Assembly (NCBI GenBank): GCA_955651735.1
Contig: CATPAM010000369.1
Span: 1 to 7,750, forward strand
Source: Candidatus Acidiferrales bacterium
GTDB lineage: Bacteria; Acidobacteriota; Terriglobia; Acidiferrales; UBA7541
Length of the DNA stretch: 7,750 nucleotides
Direction: 5' to 3'
Below the pieces are notes generated by a model. That model worked only from the letters and a program-made list of their open reading frames with translations, had not been told where the DNA came from and did no database searches. Positions 1 through 6,919 of this stretch are shown here, piece by piece (positions within the stretch are counted from its first letter, which is position 1; every line of letters begins with the position of its first letter). A program made the position numbers and the translations under genes.

Positions 1-1020
1 CACCTGGGTGGCGACGCGCAGAATGTTGGGCGTTGAGCGATAGTTCTCGGTGAGGCTGACGCGGAATTTCGTGGAATCCTGGCCTTCGCGCCAGCCGGCA
101 AAGCGCTCCAGAAAAAGCTTGAAGCTGGCGAAGGAAGCGCCGCGAAAGCGGTAGATGGCCTGATCGTTGTCGCCGACGGCAAAAATGTTTTTAGTAGTGT
201 TGACCAGCAGCTCGAGCAAACGCAATTGTGCGATGTTGGTATCCTGAAATTCGTCGACCAGAATGTAGCGAAAGCGAGCCTGTAGGGCGGTGCGCAAAGC
301 GGTGTCCTGCTCCAGCAGCCCCACGGCGCCAGTGATGAGCGTGCCGAATGAAGAGCACTTCTTTTCGCGCAGCAGCTCTTCGCTGGCGCGATAGGCGCGG
401 GCGATCTCTTGTTCGCGGGCCACAGTTTCCTGGCGCTCGGCCAACGTGTCAGCATCAAGCTCATTGCGCTCGGCTTCCAACTGCGCGGCCAGCTCGTCGG
501 CATACCGCTGGTAGTCCTCGCAGGAGATTAGCTCGTCCTGGCAGCGCGAAAAAAACTCCACGAAATCGTTCAGGAATTGGCCGGGCTCGGCCAGGCGGCG
601 GTAACGATCGAGCTGCAAACGGGAAAGATTGCGCCGGAGTAGAATCCAATGATCGACTTTGTCGAGCATGCGGCTGTGCGGGTCGGTATTTTTCAGCAGC
701 GACTCGCAAAAGGCGTGAAACGTTTTCAGGGTAACGTCCTTGGCGCGCTCCCCGACGGTTTTTACCACGCGAGCCTTCATCTCGCCGGCTGCTTTGTCGG
801 TGAATGTGAGGCCCAGAATGTTTTCACCGGAGAGATTGGGGTCGGATTGCAACAGGTGGCGAATGCGTTCGGTGATGACGCGGGTCTTGCCCGTGCCGGC
901 GCCGGCAATCACGAGCAGCGGGCCGTCGCCGTGCGTGATGGCGCGCCGCTGCGCGTCATTGAGTTTCAGGCCGGGGTCGGCCAGCGGCTCGAGATCAAAG
1001 AGTGTGCGCACGGTTGCCAA
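1..1020 (-). CDS. UvrD/PcrA-like superfamily 1 DNA helicase, N-terminal part (runs off left edge)
   Basis: This is the first 340 codons of an ATP-dependent 3'-5' DNA helicase of the UvrD/PcrA/Rep group, which unwinds DNA in repair and replication restart. My reading of the minus strand shows the family motifs in order: Q-motif region LNDAQRRAI (20-28), Walker A GAGTGKT (40-46), motif Ia TFTDKAAGEM (72-81), TFHAF (100-104), Walker B DEFQDT (256-261), motif III GDNDQAIYRFRGA (283-295) and ENYRS (325-329). DEFQ replaces the commoner DEYQ. Domain 2A and the C-terminus lie outside the window, so I cannot tell a plain UvrD/PcrA from a longer helicase-nuclease fusion. The first in-frame start after the upstream stop is TTG at 1020; GTG at 1011 is an alternative. 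Neither has a clear Shine-Dalgarno sequence. The gene lies 62 bp downstream of the VWA gene on the same strand, so it may be co-transcribed. Confidence 0.93.
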   Translation of the reverse strand, partial: MATVRTLFDLEPLADPGLKLNDAQRRAITHGDGPLLVIAGAGTGKTRVITERIRHLLQSDPNLSGENILGLTFTDKAAGEMKARVVKTVGERAKDVTLKTFHAFCESLLKNTDPHSRMLDKVDHWILLRRNLSRLQLDRYRRLAEPGQFLNDFVEFFSRCQDELISCEDYQRYADELAAQLEAERNELDADTLAERQETVAREQEIARAYRASEELLREKKCSSFGTLITGAVGLLEQDTALRTALQARFRYILVDEFQDTNIAQLRLLELLVNTTKNIFAVGDNDQAIYRFRGASFASFKLFLERFAGWREGQDSTKFRVSLTENYRSTPNILRVATQV

Positions 1021-1082
1021 GGGTAGTGGAGAGAAGCGTAGCGGATTGCAGGGCGAAGGGGAAACGAAACTTGATTCTTAGC

Positions 1083-2219
1083 CTAATTGGCCGAGCCCGA
1101 GGGGTTTGCGCCGGCCGGGCCACTGGTATTGGCTTTGGCGAAATAGCCGCGGCGGGCGCGCACCTGGTAGCCCTTGTGCTCGGGCACTTCGATGCGGATT
1201 CTGTGGTACTTGCCGTCAAACTGTGAATGCGTAGGGACGTACGCGATGGAATATTGATTGCGCAACTCGTCGCCGATGTCCTGGAAGGATTGGTCGAGGT
1301 CGTCGACGTGATACGGGAAGAACGCGCGCCCGCCGGTTTCGTCAGCCAGATCTTGCAGAATTTTATCGCCTTCGGTGAGATGCGTCTTGCGATTGGCGAT
1401 CTTGTCCGGATTGGTCTGCGAGAGCTGAATCCACTGCGTGCTGGTGCTGATGGTGTAGATGACCACGCTGTAGCGCTGGGCCATGTCGATGGCTTCGGAG
1501 CGCGTGTGATTGGAGAGATTGTCGTCGCCATCGCTAATGAGAATCATGACGCGGCGCACAACGTCTGGCTGGTCGCCGGGCGGGCGCGGCGGGTGGCTCA
1601 ACTCTTTCTGGCAGGCGTCGTAGATCGCGTCGTAGACCGCGGTGCCGCCGCCAGCGCGCGTCTTGACGATTTCATCGCGCAAACGCCCGGCATCGTCGGT
1701 GAACCCTTGCAGGATGGCGGGGTCGTCATCGAAGGTCATCACAAAGGCCTGGGCCTTGTTGCGGCGGAGGACGCTAAAGAGAAAGGAAGTGGCGGCGTCC
1801 TGCTCGAATTTGAGGCGGTCGCGAATGCTGTTGGAAGTGTCCATGAGCAGGCCGATGCGCAGAGGCAAGTCGGTTTGGCGGCTGAAGTAACGAATGGGTT
1901 CGGGGCTCTTGTCGTCCCAGACCTTGAAGTCCTCCTTCTCGAGGTCGGGGACTAATTTATTGCGACGATTGAGGACGGTAAAGAGGACGTCGACGAGATT
2001 GACGACTTGGGTGATTTTGCCTTGATCCTGGCGTTGCGGGGCCGGCTCTTGCGGCGGCGTGGGCTGTGGGGGCGCGGGCTGCTGGGCGGCGTCTTGGCGC
2101 TTGCCAGGCGCGGCGGCGCTGGAAGATTGCTGGGCCCGATCGCCTGCCCCAGCAGGCAAGCTTGCCGCTGCGAAAAGCAGAGCCGCGGTCAAGAGCACGG
2201 AGATGAAAATCCGGCGCAT
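1083..2219 (-). CDS. Secreted von Willebrand A domain protein (VWFA-related acidobacterial family)
   Basis: This 378-residue exported protein carries a VWA domain. Residues 1-26 are a Sec-type signal peptide: MRRIF, a hydrophobic core, and a likely cut after AGA. There is no lipobox cysteine, so it should be periplasmic or secreted rather than a lipoprotein. Residues about 27-67 form a low-complexity Gln/Pro/Ala linker. A short beta-rich segment (70-115, VNLVDVLFTVLNRRNKLV) precedes the VWA fold (120-330). The metal-ion-dependent adhesion site is complete: D127-x-S129-x-S131, T193 in GGGTAVYDA, and D230 in ISDGDDN, so divalent-metal ligand binding is expected. The C-terminal segment (RNQYSIAYVP, then YHRIRIEV and RRGYF) matches the usual end of the family I know as 'VWFA-related acidobacterial domain'. 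The ligand and role are unknown. The ATG lies 9 nt after the rluD stop, without a Shine-Dalgarno sequence but just behind a good promoter. Confidence 0.92.
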   Translation of the reverse strand: MRRIFISVLLTAALLFAAASLPAGAGDRAQQSSSAAAPGKRQDAAQQPAPPQPTPPQEPAPQRQDQGKITQVVNLVDVLFTVLNRRNKLVPDLEKEDFKVWDDKSPEPIRYFSRQTDLPLRIGLLMDTSNSIRDRLKFEQDAATSFLFSVLRRNKAQAFVMTFDDDPAILQGFTDDAGRLRDEIVKTRAGGGTAVYDAIYDACQKELSHPPRPPGDQPDVVRRVMILISDGDDNLSNHTRSEAIDMAQRYSVVIYTISTSTQWIQLSQTNPDKIANRKTHLTEGDKILQDLADETGGRAFFPYHVDDLDQSFQDIGDELRNQYSIAYVPTHSQFDGKYHRIRIEVPEHKGYQVRARRGYFAKANTSGPAGANPSGSAN

Positions 2220-2227
2220 GTGAATCG

Positions 2228-2257
2228 ATTATAGGTAGGCGGCGAGGGCAGCGTCAA
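2228..2257 (-). promoter_or_regulatory. Probable sigma-70 promoter for the VWA gene, inside the 3' end of rluD
   Basis: On the minus strand a -35 element TTGACG (2257-2252) is separated by 18 nt from a perfect -10 TATAAT (2233-2228). The -10 overlaps the rluD stop codon. A start site about 7 nt downstream would fall near 2221, only 0-3 nt before the ATG at 2219, so the message would be essentially leaderless. This fits the lack of a Shine-Dalgarno sequence. The boxes are read directly from the sequence; their activity is inferred. Confidence 0.6.
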
Positions 2258-3242
2258 TTCGCTCGGGAGATTCGCCGGCGGCGGTGGCGAGTTGCTGGAG
2301 GAATGTACGCAAATCTTGTGGCAGTGGCGCGCGGAGATCGATCCAGGCGCCGGCGCGGGGTTGTGCGAAGCCGAGCTTGGCGGCGTGGAGGAAATTGCGG
2401 TGCAAAGGGGGCAGAGTGATTTTGCCGATGTGAAACTGCGCCGCAGCGCCGTAGAGCGTGTCGCCGACCACGGGATGGCGGAGAGCCGAGAAATGCACGC
2501 GGATTTGGTGCGTGCGGCCGGTGTGGAGCTGCACTTCGAGGAGCGAGGTGGCATCGACGCGGGTCAGGACGCGCCAGTCGGTGCGGGCTTCGCGGGCGTT
2601 GCCGAGAACGATGCTGCGGCGTGCAGTCATGCGTGTGCGGCGCTTGGGGTCGCGGGCGATGGCTAGATCGATGGTGCCGCGATCTTCTTTCAAGAGGCCT
2701 TGCACGAGAGCCACGTAAGTCTTCTTGACCTCGCGTTGGCGGAAGGCTTCGCTGAGCTTGGCTTGGGCGGCGTCATTTTTGGCGACGAGGATGATGCCGG
2801 AGGTGTCTTTGTCGAGGCGATGCACGATGCCGGGGCGGAGGGCGTCGCCACCTCGGGAGAGAGCTTGACCACGGCCGAGGAGGGCGTTGACCAGGGTGCC
2901 GCGCGTGGTGCCGGCACCGGCGTGCACGGTCATGCCGGCGGGCTTGTTGACGGCAAGGACGTCGTCGTCTTCGTAAAGGATGTCGAGAGGAATGGACTCG
3001 GCTTCGGCGCGCAGCGGAGGGCGGGGTTGGATCTGGATTTGGATGCGCTCGCCGGCGCGGAGGCGGTGCGAACCTTTGGCCGGGCGGGAATCGACGAGCA
3101 CAAGGCCGGCTTCGATGAGTTCCTGGACGCGAGTGCGGCTGATGTTGCCGAAGCGAGAAGCGATTTGTTGGTCGAGGCGCTGCCCTGCTTCGCTTTCGGC
3201 AGCGACGAATTCATGAATCGCGGACTCGTGGCTCTGTCTCAC
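2229..3242 (-). CDS. rluD: RluD-type large-subunit rRNA pseudouridine synthase
   Basis: This enzyme of the RluA/RluC/RluD family isomerises uridines to pseudouridine in 23S rRNA; E. coli RluD modifies helix 69 (1911, 1915, 1917). From the chosen GTG it has 337 residues, close to the 326 of E. coli RluD. An S4 RNA-binding domain spans about residues 19-74 (GQRLDQQIA...GERIQIQIQ). The catalytic domain has NKPAGMTVH (99-107), HRLDKDTSG (141-149, catalytic Asp144) and LHTGRTHQIRVH (239-250). The frame stays open upstream to a TTG at 3308, but those 22 extra codons cross an inverted repeat and do not look like the family's start. GTG at 3242, giving MRQSHESAIHEF, sits right before the S4 domain. 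It has no Shine-Dalgarno sequence, but TGCTACAAT lies six bases upstream. RluD and RluC cannot be firmly separated by eye. The gene follows lspA by 105 bp. Confidence 0.94.
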   Translation of the reverse strand: MRQSHESAIHEFVAAESEAGQRLDQQIASRFGNISRTRVQELIEAGLVLVDSRPAKGSHRLRAGERIQIQIQPRPPLRAEAESIPLDILYEDDDVLAVNKPAGMTVHAGAGTTRGTLVNALLGRGQALSRGGDALRPGIVHRLDKDTSGIILVAKNDAAQAKLSEAFRQREVKKTYVALVQGLLKEDRGTIDLAIARDPKRRTRMTARRSIVLGNAREARTDWRVLTRVDATSLLEVQLHTGRTHQIRVHFSALRHPVVGDTLYGAAAQFHIGKITLPPLHRNFLHAAKLGFAQPRAGAWIDLRAPLPQDLRTFLQQLATAAGESPERIDAALAAYL

Positions 3243-3248
3243 GCGGTG

Positions 3249-3257
3249 ATTGTAGCA
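3249..3257 (-). promoter_or_regulatory. Candidate extended -10 promoter placing rluD on a leaderless transcript
   Basis: The minus strand reads TGCTACAAT (3257-3249), matching the extended -10 pattern TGnTAnAAT. The six bases CACCGC separate it from GTG at 3242, so transcription would begin at or next to the start codon. The position 17-18 nt upstream holds no recognisable -35 box, as is tolerated for extended -10 promoters. No Shine-Dalgarno sequence precedes the GTG. Confidence 0.4.
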
Positions 3258-3285
3258 GCGCCGGTGAATTGCGCGCTGGATGCTC

Positions 3286-3309
3286 TTTGGCCGAAGGAGC
3301 ACGGCCAAA
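3286..3309. repeat. Perfect 8-bp inverted repeat between lspA and rluD
   Basis: TTTGGCCG (3286-3293) and CGGCCAAA (3302-3309) are exact inverted copies around an 8-nt loop. The structure lies in the lspA-rluD spacer, upstream of the candidate rluD promoter. On the minus strand no T-run follows, so it is not a standard intrinsic terminator. A partial transcript block, RNA-stabilising stem or protein-binding site are all possible; its function is unknown. Confidence 0.5.
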
Positions 3310-3347
3310 ATTGGATGTGGCCGCGTGGCAAAGTGAGCTTATTCAGC

Positions 3348-3860
3348 TCAGTTGGCTTGCTGTTTGGTGACGTCGGAGGCGTGGTGTTTGTGGAAGAAGA
3401 GGACGTCGACGATGATGAGGGTGGCGCCGATGGTGATGGCGGAGTCGGCGACGTTGAAGGCGGGCCAGTGGTAGCTGCCGAGCCAGACTTCGAAGAAGTC
3501 GGTGACCGCGCCGTGGACGATGCGGTCGGTTACGTTGCCGGTGGCGCCGCCGAGCAGAAGCGCGAGGCCGGCGGCGGTGAGGGAGCCGCCGCTGTGACCT
3601 GCGACAAACAGCCACGCGAGCGCGCCGATGACTGCGGCGGAGCCGATGATCAGCACAATGCGCATGGTCATGGATGGCGAATCGGCGAAGACGCCGAAGG
3701 CAATGCCGGGATTGCGGCTATGCACAAGGTAGACGAAATTGTGAATCAGCTCACGGTGCCAGCCTTCGACGGTTTGCGACTCGAACAAGGCTTTGCTGGC
3801 GCGGTCGAGGAGAACGACGGCTAGGGTTAGCCAGAGCCAGCGGAGACGAGCGGGGAACAT
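3348..3860 (-). CDS. lspA: Lipoprotein signal peptidase (signal peptidase II)
   Basis: This inner-membrane aspartyl protease removes the signal peptide from diacylglyceryl-modified prolipoproteins just before the lipidated Cys. At 170 residues it is about the usual length. Four hydrophobic segments fit the family fold, at about 7-18, 66-87, 93-106 and 141-157. Diagnostic motifs are NPGIAFG (50-56), GGATGNVTDR (104-113), GAVTDF with catalytic Asp121, and AFNVADSAI with catalytic Asp139; these match Asp123 and Asp141 of E. coli LspA. The open frame extends upstream to 3962, but ATG at 3860 gives a normal LspA start and has GGGAG ten bases before it. The last residues (HKHHASDVTKQQAN) form a short hydrophilic tail. 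The gene sits 129 bp downstream of ileS, the classic ileS-lspA pairing, with a strong palindrome in the gap. Confidence 0.97.
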   Translation of the reverse strand: MFPARLRWLWLTLAVVLLDRASKALFESQTVEGWHRELIHNFVYLVHSRNPGIAFGVFADSPSMTMRIVLIIGSAAVIGALAWLFVAGHSGGSLTAAGLALLLGGATGNVTDRIVHGAVTDFFEVWLGSYHWPAFNVADSAITIGATLIIVDVLFFHKHHASDVTKQQAN

Positions 3861-3870
3861 CAAGATCGTG

Positions 3871-3875
3871 CTCCC
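3871..3875 (-). promoter_or_regulatory. Shine-Dalgarno sequence for lspA
   Basis: GGGAG on the minus strand lies 10 nt before ATG 3860. It supports that start over the upstream in-frame codons reaching 3962, which would add 34 residues with no family resemblance. Confidence 0.55.
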
Positions 3876-3930
3876 GATTGGGCATCCACACCGAGGCAGG
3901 GGTTTAGGGCTTTGCTTGTGGTTGGCTGTG

Positions 3931-3974
3931 GAGTTGCGGCTCGAGCGCCAAAGCGGCGGCAAGCCGCCGCACTC
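3931..3974 (-). repeat. GC-rich palindrome between ileS and lspA with an alternative pairing partner
   Basis: GCGGCGGC (3953-3960) and GCCGCCGC (3963-3970) form an exact palindrome around AA, foldable as a 7-bp stem with a 4-nt loop. On the minus strand it is followed by TTTGG, too short a T-run for a confident intrinsic terminator. A second element, GAGTTGCGGC (3931-3940), is complementary, apart from one bulged base, to GCCGCACTC (3966-3974), so two mutually exclusive hairpins are possible. It could be a REP-like dispersed palindrome, a weak terminator or attenuator between ileS and lspA, or an RNA-stabilising stem. Confidence 0.55.
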
Positions 3975-3989
3975 AAGATGGCCCGTCGC

Positions 3990-6824
3990 TTACGGTGTTG
4001 CATGGGCGGGTGTGCCTTCGATTTCGACGAGGGCTTCGCTGCAGCGCTCGCAGATAGTGGGATAGCGCGGGTTCTCGCCCACGTGGGTGGAATAGTTCCA
4101 GCAGCGCTCGCACTTCTTGCCATCGGCTTTTTCGATCAGAATGGCGAGATCGGATGATTCGCCGCCTTGAGCTGAAACCGGCGCACTGTCCAACACTTGG
4201 ACTTGAGAGACGATGCACAGAGCAGGCAGTTGTTTAGCGTATGCCTTTAGGATGGTGTGCAGCTTTGGAAGGCTGGAATACAACGACACTTTCGCTTCCA
4301 GGGAACCGCCGATGGATTTCGCGTTGCGGGCCTCTTCCAGCTTGACGAGCACGGCCGAACGCACCTTGGCTAGCTCCTCCCAGGCTTCCTTTTTCTGAGG
4401 GTCGATCCTTGCGATCAGACTCTCGGCGTCGGGAAACTCCGCCATGTGCACGCTGGGTTGGTCGCCCTTGGCCTTCGGCAGATGTCTCCAGATTTCTTCG
4501 GTGGTGAAAACGAGCACGGGGGCGATGAGTCGCACCAACGCGCTGGTGATTTTCCAGACCGCGGTTTGCGCGGAGCGGCGCGATTTGTTGCTGGCGGCTT
4601 TGGTGTAGAGACGATCTTTCAGCACGTCGTAGTAGAAGGCGCTGAGATCGACGACGCAGAAATCGTGGATGGCATGGTAGACGCGATGGAAATCGTATGC
4701 AGCGTACCAGGCACGGCATTTGGTGACCAGCTCGGCGGTGCGCTCGAGCATCCAGCGGTCCATTTCCTCCAGCTGCTCGTTGGGCAGGGCGTCGTGTGCG
4801 GGATCGAAATCGGCCAAATTGCCAAGTGCGAAGCGAAGGGTATTGCGGATTTTGCGGTAGGCCTCGCTGAGCTGGGTCATCACCCGCTCGCTCATTTTCA
4901 CGTCGGCTTGGTATTCGACGGAGGCGACCCAGAGACGCAGCAGATCGGCGCCCCAGCGTTCGACGATTTCATTGGGGTATAACGCGTTGCCGAGGGACTT
5001 AGACATGGGCTGGCCTTTTTCGTCAAGGGTCCAGCCGTGTGTGACAACGCTGCGGAACGGAGCTTTGTGCTTGATGCCGGTGGCGACGAGCAGCGAGCTG
5101 TGGAACCAACCGCGATACTGGTCGGGCCCTTCGAGATAAACGTCGGCAGGCCACTCAGGCCCCTTCAGCACGGCTAGATGCGATGAGCCGGAATCGAACC
5201 ACACGTCGAGGATGTCGTTTTCCTTGCGCCATTTTGCCGCGCCACAGGAACACGTTGTGCCAGCCGGCAAAAGCTGCTCGGCACTGTGTTTGTACCAGGC
5301 GTCGGCGCCTTCTTTCTCGAACCAGCGCACGACGTTGCGCAGGGCTTTGAAATCCTCGAGGCGGGTACCACACGCGTCGCAGTAGAAGACGATGATGGGC
5401 ACGCCCCAGAAGCGCTGGCGCGAAACGCACCAGTCCGGACGCTCCGCGATCATGTCGTACATGCGGTCTTCGCCCCAGGCGGGAATCCACTTCACGTGGC
5501 GGATTTCGCCGAGCGCTTCCTGGCGCAGGCTTGCACTGCGGCCGTGGGCTGCGGCGTCAATCTTGATGAACCACTGCTCGGTGGCGCGAAAGATCACGGG
5601 ATTGTGGCAGCGCCAGCAATGCGGATAGCTGTGCCTGTACTCATGATTGCCGAGCAGCGCGCCGCGTTCGGCGAGCAGCTTGACGATGATGGGATTCGCG
5701 GTGAAAACATCCTTGTCCTTGTATTCCGGCAAGCCTTCGAGGTACACACCGCGATCATCGATGGGCGCGTAAATCTCCAAGCCGTATTTTTGGCCGGAAT
5801 AAAAGTCGTCGGCGCCGTGTCCCGGAGCGGTGTGCACGATGCCGCTGCCCTGATCGAGGGTGACGTAGTCGGCGAGAATGCCGGGCACCTGGATTGGCAA
5901 AAAGGGATGCTGAAACTTCATCCCGGAAAAGTCGGAACCTTTGAACTTTCCCCGGATGCCGGCTTCCTTGATTCCAGATTCTGCCTGCAAAGCCGCAACG
6001 CGATCGGCCGCGAGCAACAACGCGCCTTTTTCCGTATCGACCACGACATATTCAAAATCCGGATGAAACGCCAGTGCGCGGTTGTGCGGAATTGTCCAGG
6101 GAGTGGTGGTCCAGATCACCGCGCTGACGTCGGGGCCGATCTTCGCGGCTTGGCCCGAACCGCCGCCCACGACACCAAATTTGACCCAGATCGAAGGGCT
6201 GGTGTGGTCTTCGTACTCGACTTCGGCTTCGGCCAGCGCGGTGCAATCATGGATACACCAATAGACCGGCTTGCGCCCGCGATACACGTAACCGCTCTCC
6301 ATGAAGTCCAGAAACGCACCGGCGATGGCGGCTTCGTAGTCGAAGCTCATGGTGAGGTACGGATCGTTCCAGCGGCCGAAAATGCCGAGGCGTTTGAAGT
6401 CGCGCTTGTGCTGCTCGACGTAGCGCGTGGCAAACTCGCGGCACAGCTTGCGAAACTCCGCTGGCGGCACTTTGCCCTTGCCGCCCAATTCCTTTTCGAC
6501 CTGCGTTTCGATGGGCAATCCGTGACAGTCCCAGCCCGGCACGTACGGGGCATAATGGCCGGCCATGCTCCTGGTCTTCACGACCAAGTCTTTCAGGATC
6601 TTGTTGAGTCCGGTTCCCAGATGAATTTCCCCAGTGGGATACGGCGGGCCATCATGCAGGACAAACAGCGGCTTGCCCTTGCGGACTTCCAGAATGCGCT
6701 CGTAGAGGTTCTCGTCCTGCCAGGCAGCGAGCTGCTTGGGCTCGTTCTGCGGCAAGCTGGCCTTCATGGGAAAGTCCGTCTTCGGCAGATTCAGCGTCTT
6801 TTTGAGTTCCAGCGGCTCGGACAT
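3990..6824 (-). CDS. ileS: Isoleucyl-tRNA synthetase
   Basis: This cytoplasmic class Ia synthetase attaches isoleucine to tRNA-Ile and edits misactivated valine. It is complete at 944 residues (E. coli 938). The start MSEPLELKKTLNLPKTDFPMKA aligns with other bacterial IleS proteins. The ATP-binding signature reads PYPTGEIHLGTGLNK (61-75), so HIGH is HLGT (68-71). The editing domain shows IWTTTPWTIPHNRAL (237-251) and GSGIVHTAPGHGADD (326-340). WCVSRQRFWGVP (465-476) follows. The second ATP signature is QPMSKSLGN (605-613), with Pro where KMSKS has its first Lys. Cys pairs occur at 403/406, 482/485 and 525/527. The C-terminal zinc motif is C905-x2-C908 and C925-x2-C928, the bacterial type lost from some high-resistance mupirocin forms, so this looks like the common mupirocin-sensitive type. 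It is the first gene of the leftward cluster; I see no convincing Shine-Dalgarno sequence, promoter or T-box leader before it. Confidence 0.99.
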   Translation of the reverse strand: MSEPLELKKTLNLPKTDFPMKASLPQNEPKQLAAWQDENLYERILEVRKGKPLFVLHDGPPYPTGEIHLGTGLNKILKDLVVKTRSMAGHYAPYVPGWDCHGLPIETQVEKELGGKGKVPPAEFRKLCREFATRYVEQHKRDFKRLGIFGRWNDPYLTMSFDYEAAIAGAFLDFMESGYVYRGRKPVYWCIHDCTALAEAEVEYEDHTSPSIWVKFGVVGGGSGQAAKIGPDVSAVIWTTTPWTIPHNRALAFHPDFEYVVVDTEKGALLLAADRVAALQAESGIKEAGIRGKFKGSDFSGMKFQHPFLPIQVPGILADYVTLDQGSGIVHTAPGHGADDFYSGQKYGLEIYAPIDDRGVYLEGLPEYKDKDVFTANPIIVKLLAERGALLGNHEYRHSYPHCWRCHNPVIFRATEQWFIKIDAAAHGRSASLRQEALGEIRHVKWIPAWGEDRMYDMIAERPDWCVSRQRFWGVPIIVFYCDACGTRLEDFKALRNVVRWFEKEGADAWYKHSAEQLLPAGTTCSCGAAKWRKENDILDVWFDSGSSHLAVLKGPEWPADVYLEGPDQYRGWFHSSLLVATGIKHKAPFRSVVTHGWTLDEKGQPMSKSLGNALYPNEIVERWGADLLRLWVASVEYQADVKMSERVMTQLSEAYRKIRNTLRFALGNLADFDPAHDALPNEQLEEMDRWMLERTAELVTKCRAWYAAYDFHRVYHAIHDFCVVDLSAFYYDVLKDRLYTKAASNKSRRSAQTAVWKITSALVRLIAPVLVFTTEEIWRHLPKAKGDQPSVHMAEFPDAESLIARIDPQKKEAWEELAKVRSAVLVKLEEARNAKSIGGSLEAKVSLYSSLPKLHTILKAYAKQLPALCIVSQVQVLDSAPVSAQGGESSDLAILIEKADGKKCERCWNYSTHVGENPRYPTICERCSEALVEIEGTPAHATP

Positions 6825-6910
6825 GGGTTGATTTAGCGCAATTCCCTTCTATGCCGTTATTTCCCCAAGGTGTTTGGTGGGAAACATCGGAAAGCAGCGT
6901 GAATAGCGTA

Positions 6911-6919
6911 TGTTACAAT
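6911..6919 (+). promoter_or_regulatory. Candidate extended -10 element for the tonB-like gene
   Basis: TGTTACAAT matches TGnTAnAAT and resembles the element before rluD. No good -35 box stands 16-18 nt upstream. If used, transcription would start near 6926, giving a leader of roughly 130 nt. Evidence is limited to the hexamer match. Confidence 0.3.

Noticed and set aside
1021..1082. A leaderless-type promoter for the helicase (TACCCT eight bases before GTG 1011)
   Set aside because: The hexamer match is poor and there is no -35 box; it is too weak to list as a feature.
1227..1955. A 242-codon plus-strand frame antisense to the VWA gene
   Set aside because: The opposite strand encodes a full VWA domain with signal peptide and intact metal site; this frame has no motif of its own.
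2700..3824. A 374-codon plus-strand frame rich in Gly, Asp, Glu and Val
   Set aside because: It runs antisense across two well-supported genes (rluD and lspA) and the spacer between them. Its composition is the mirror of their codons, and no domain or ribosome site supports it.
3861..3962. A longer LspA start adding 34 N-terminal residues
   Set aside because: The added residues (MPPLWRSSRN...) are unlike LspA and cover the palindrome. ATG 3860 has a Shine-Dalgarno sequence and gives a standard N-terminus.
3953..3970. Calling the ileS-lspA palindrome a definite intrinsic terminator
   Set aside because: Only three T residues follow the stem on the transcribed strand, and lspA downstream has no obvious promoter of its own, so full termination is unlikely.
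5286..6836. A 516-codon open frame on the plus strand, antisense to ileS
   Set aside because: It lies wholly opposite a clearly real synthetase gene and its translation shows no recognisable domain. Long antisense frames are expected opposite GC-rich genes.
6825..6900. A T-box leader upstream of ileS, as in many Gram-positive synthetase genes
   Set aside because: I see no T-box consensus, no antiterminator/terminator pair and no specifier loop, and the space before the divergent gene's elements is too short.
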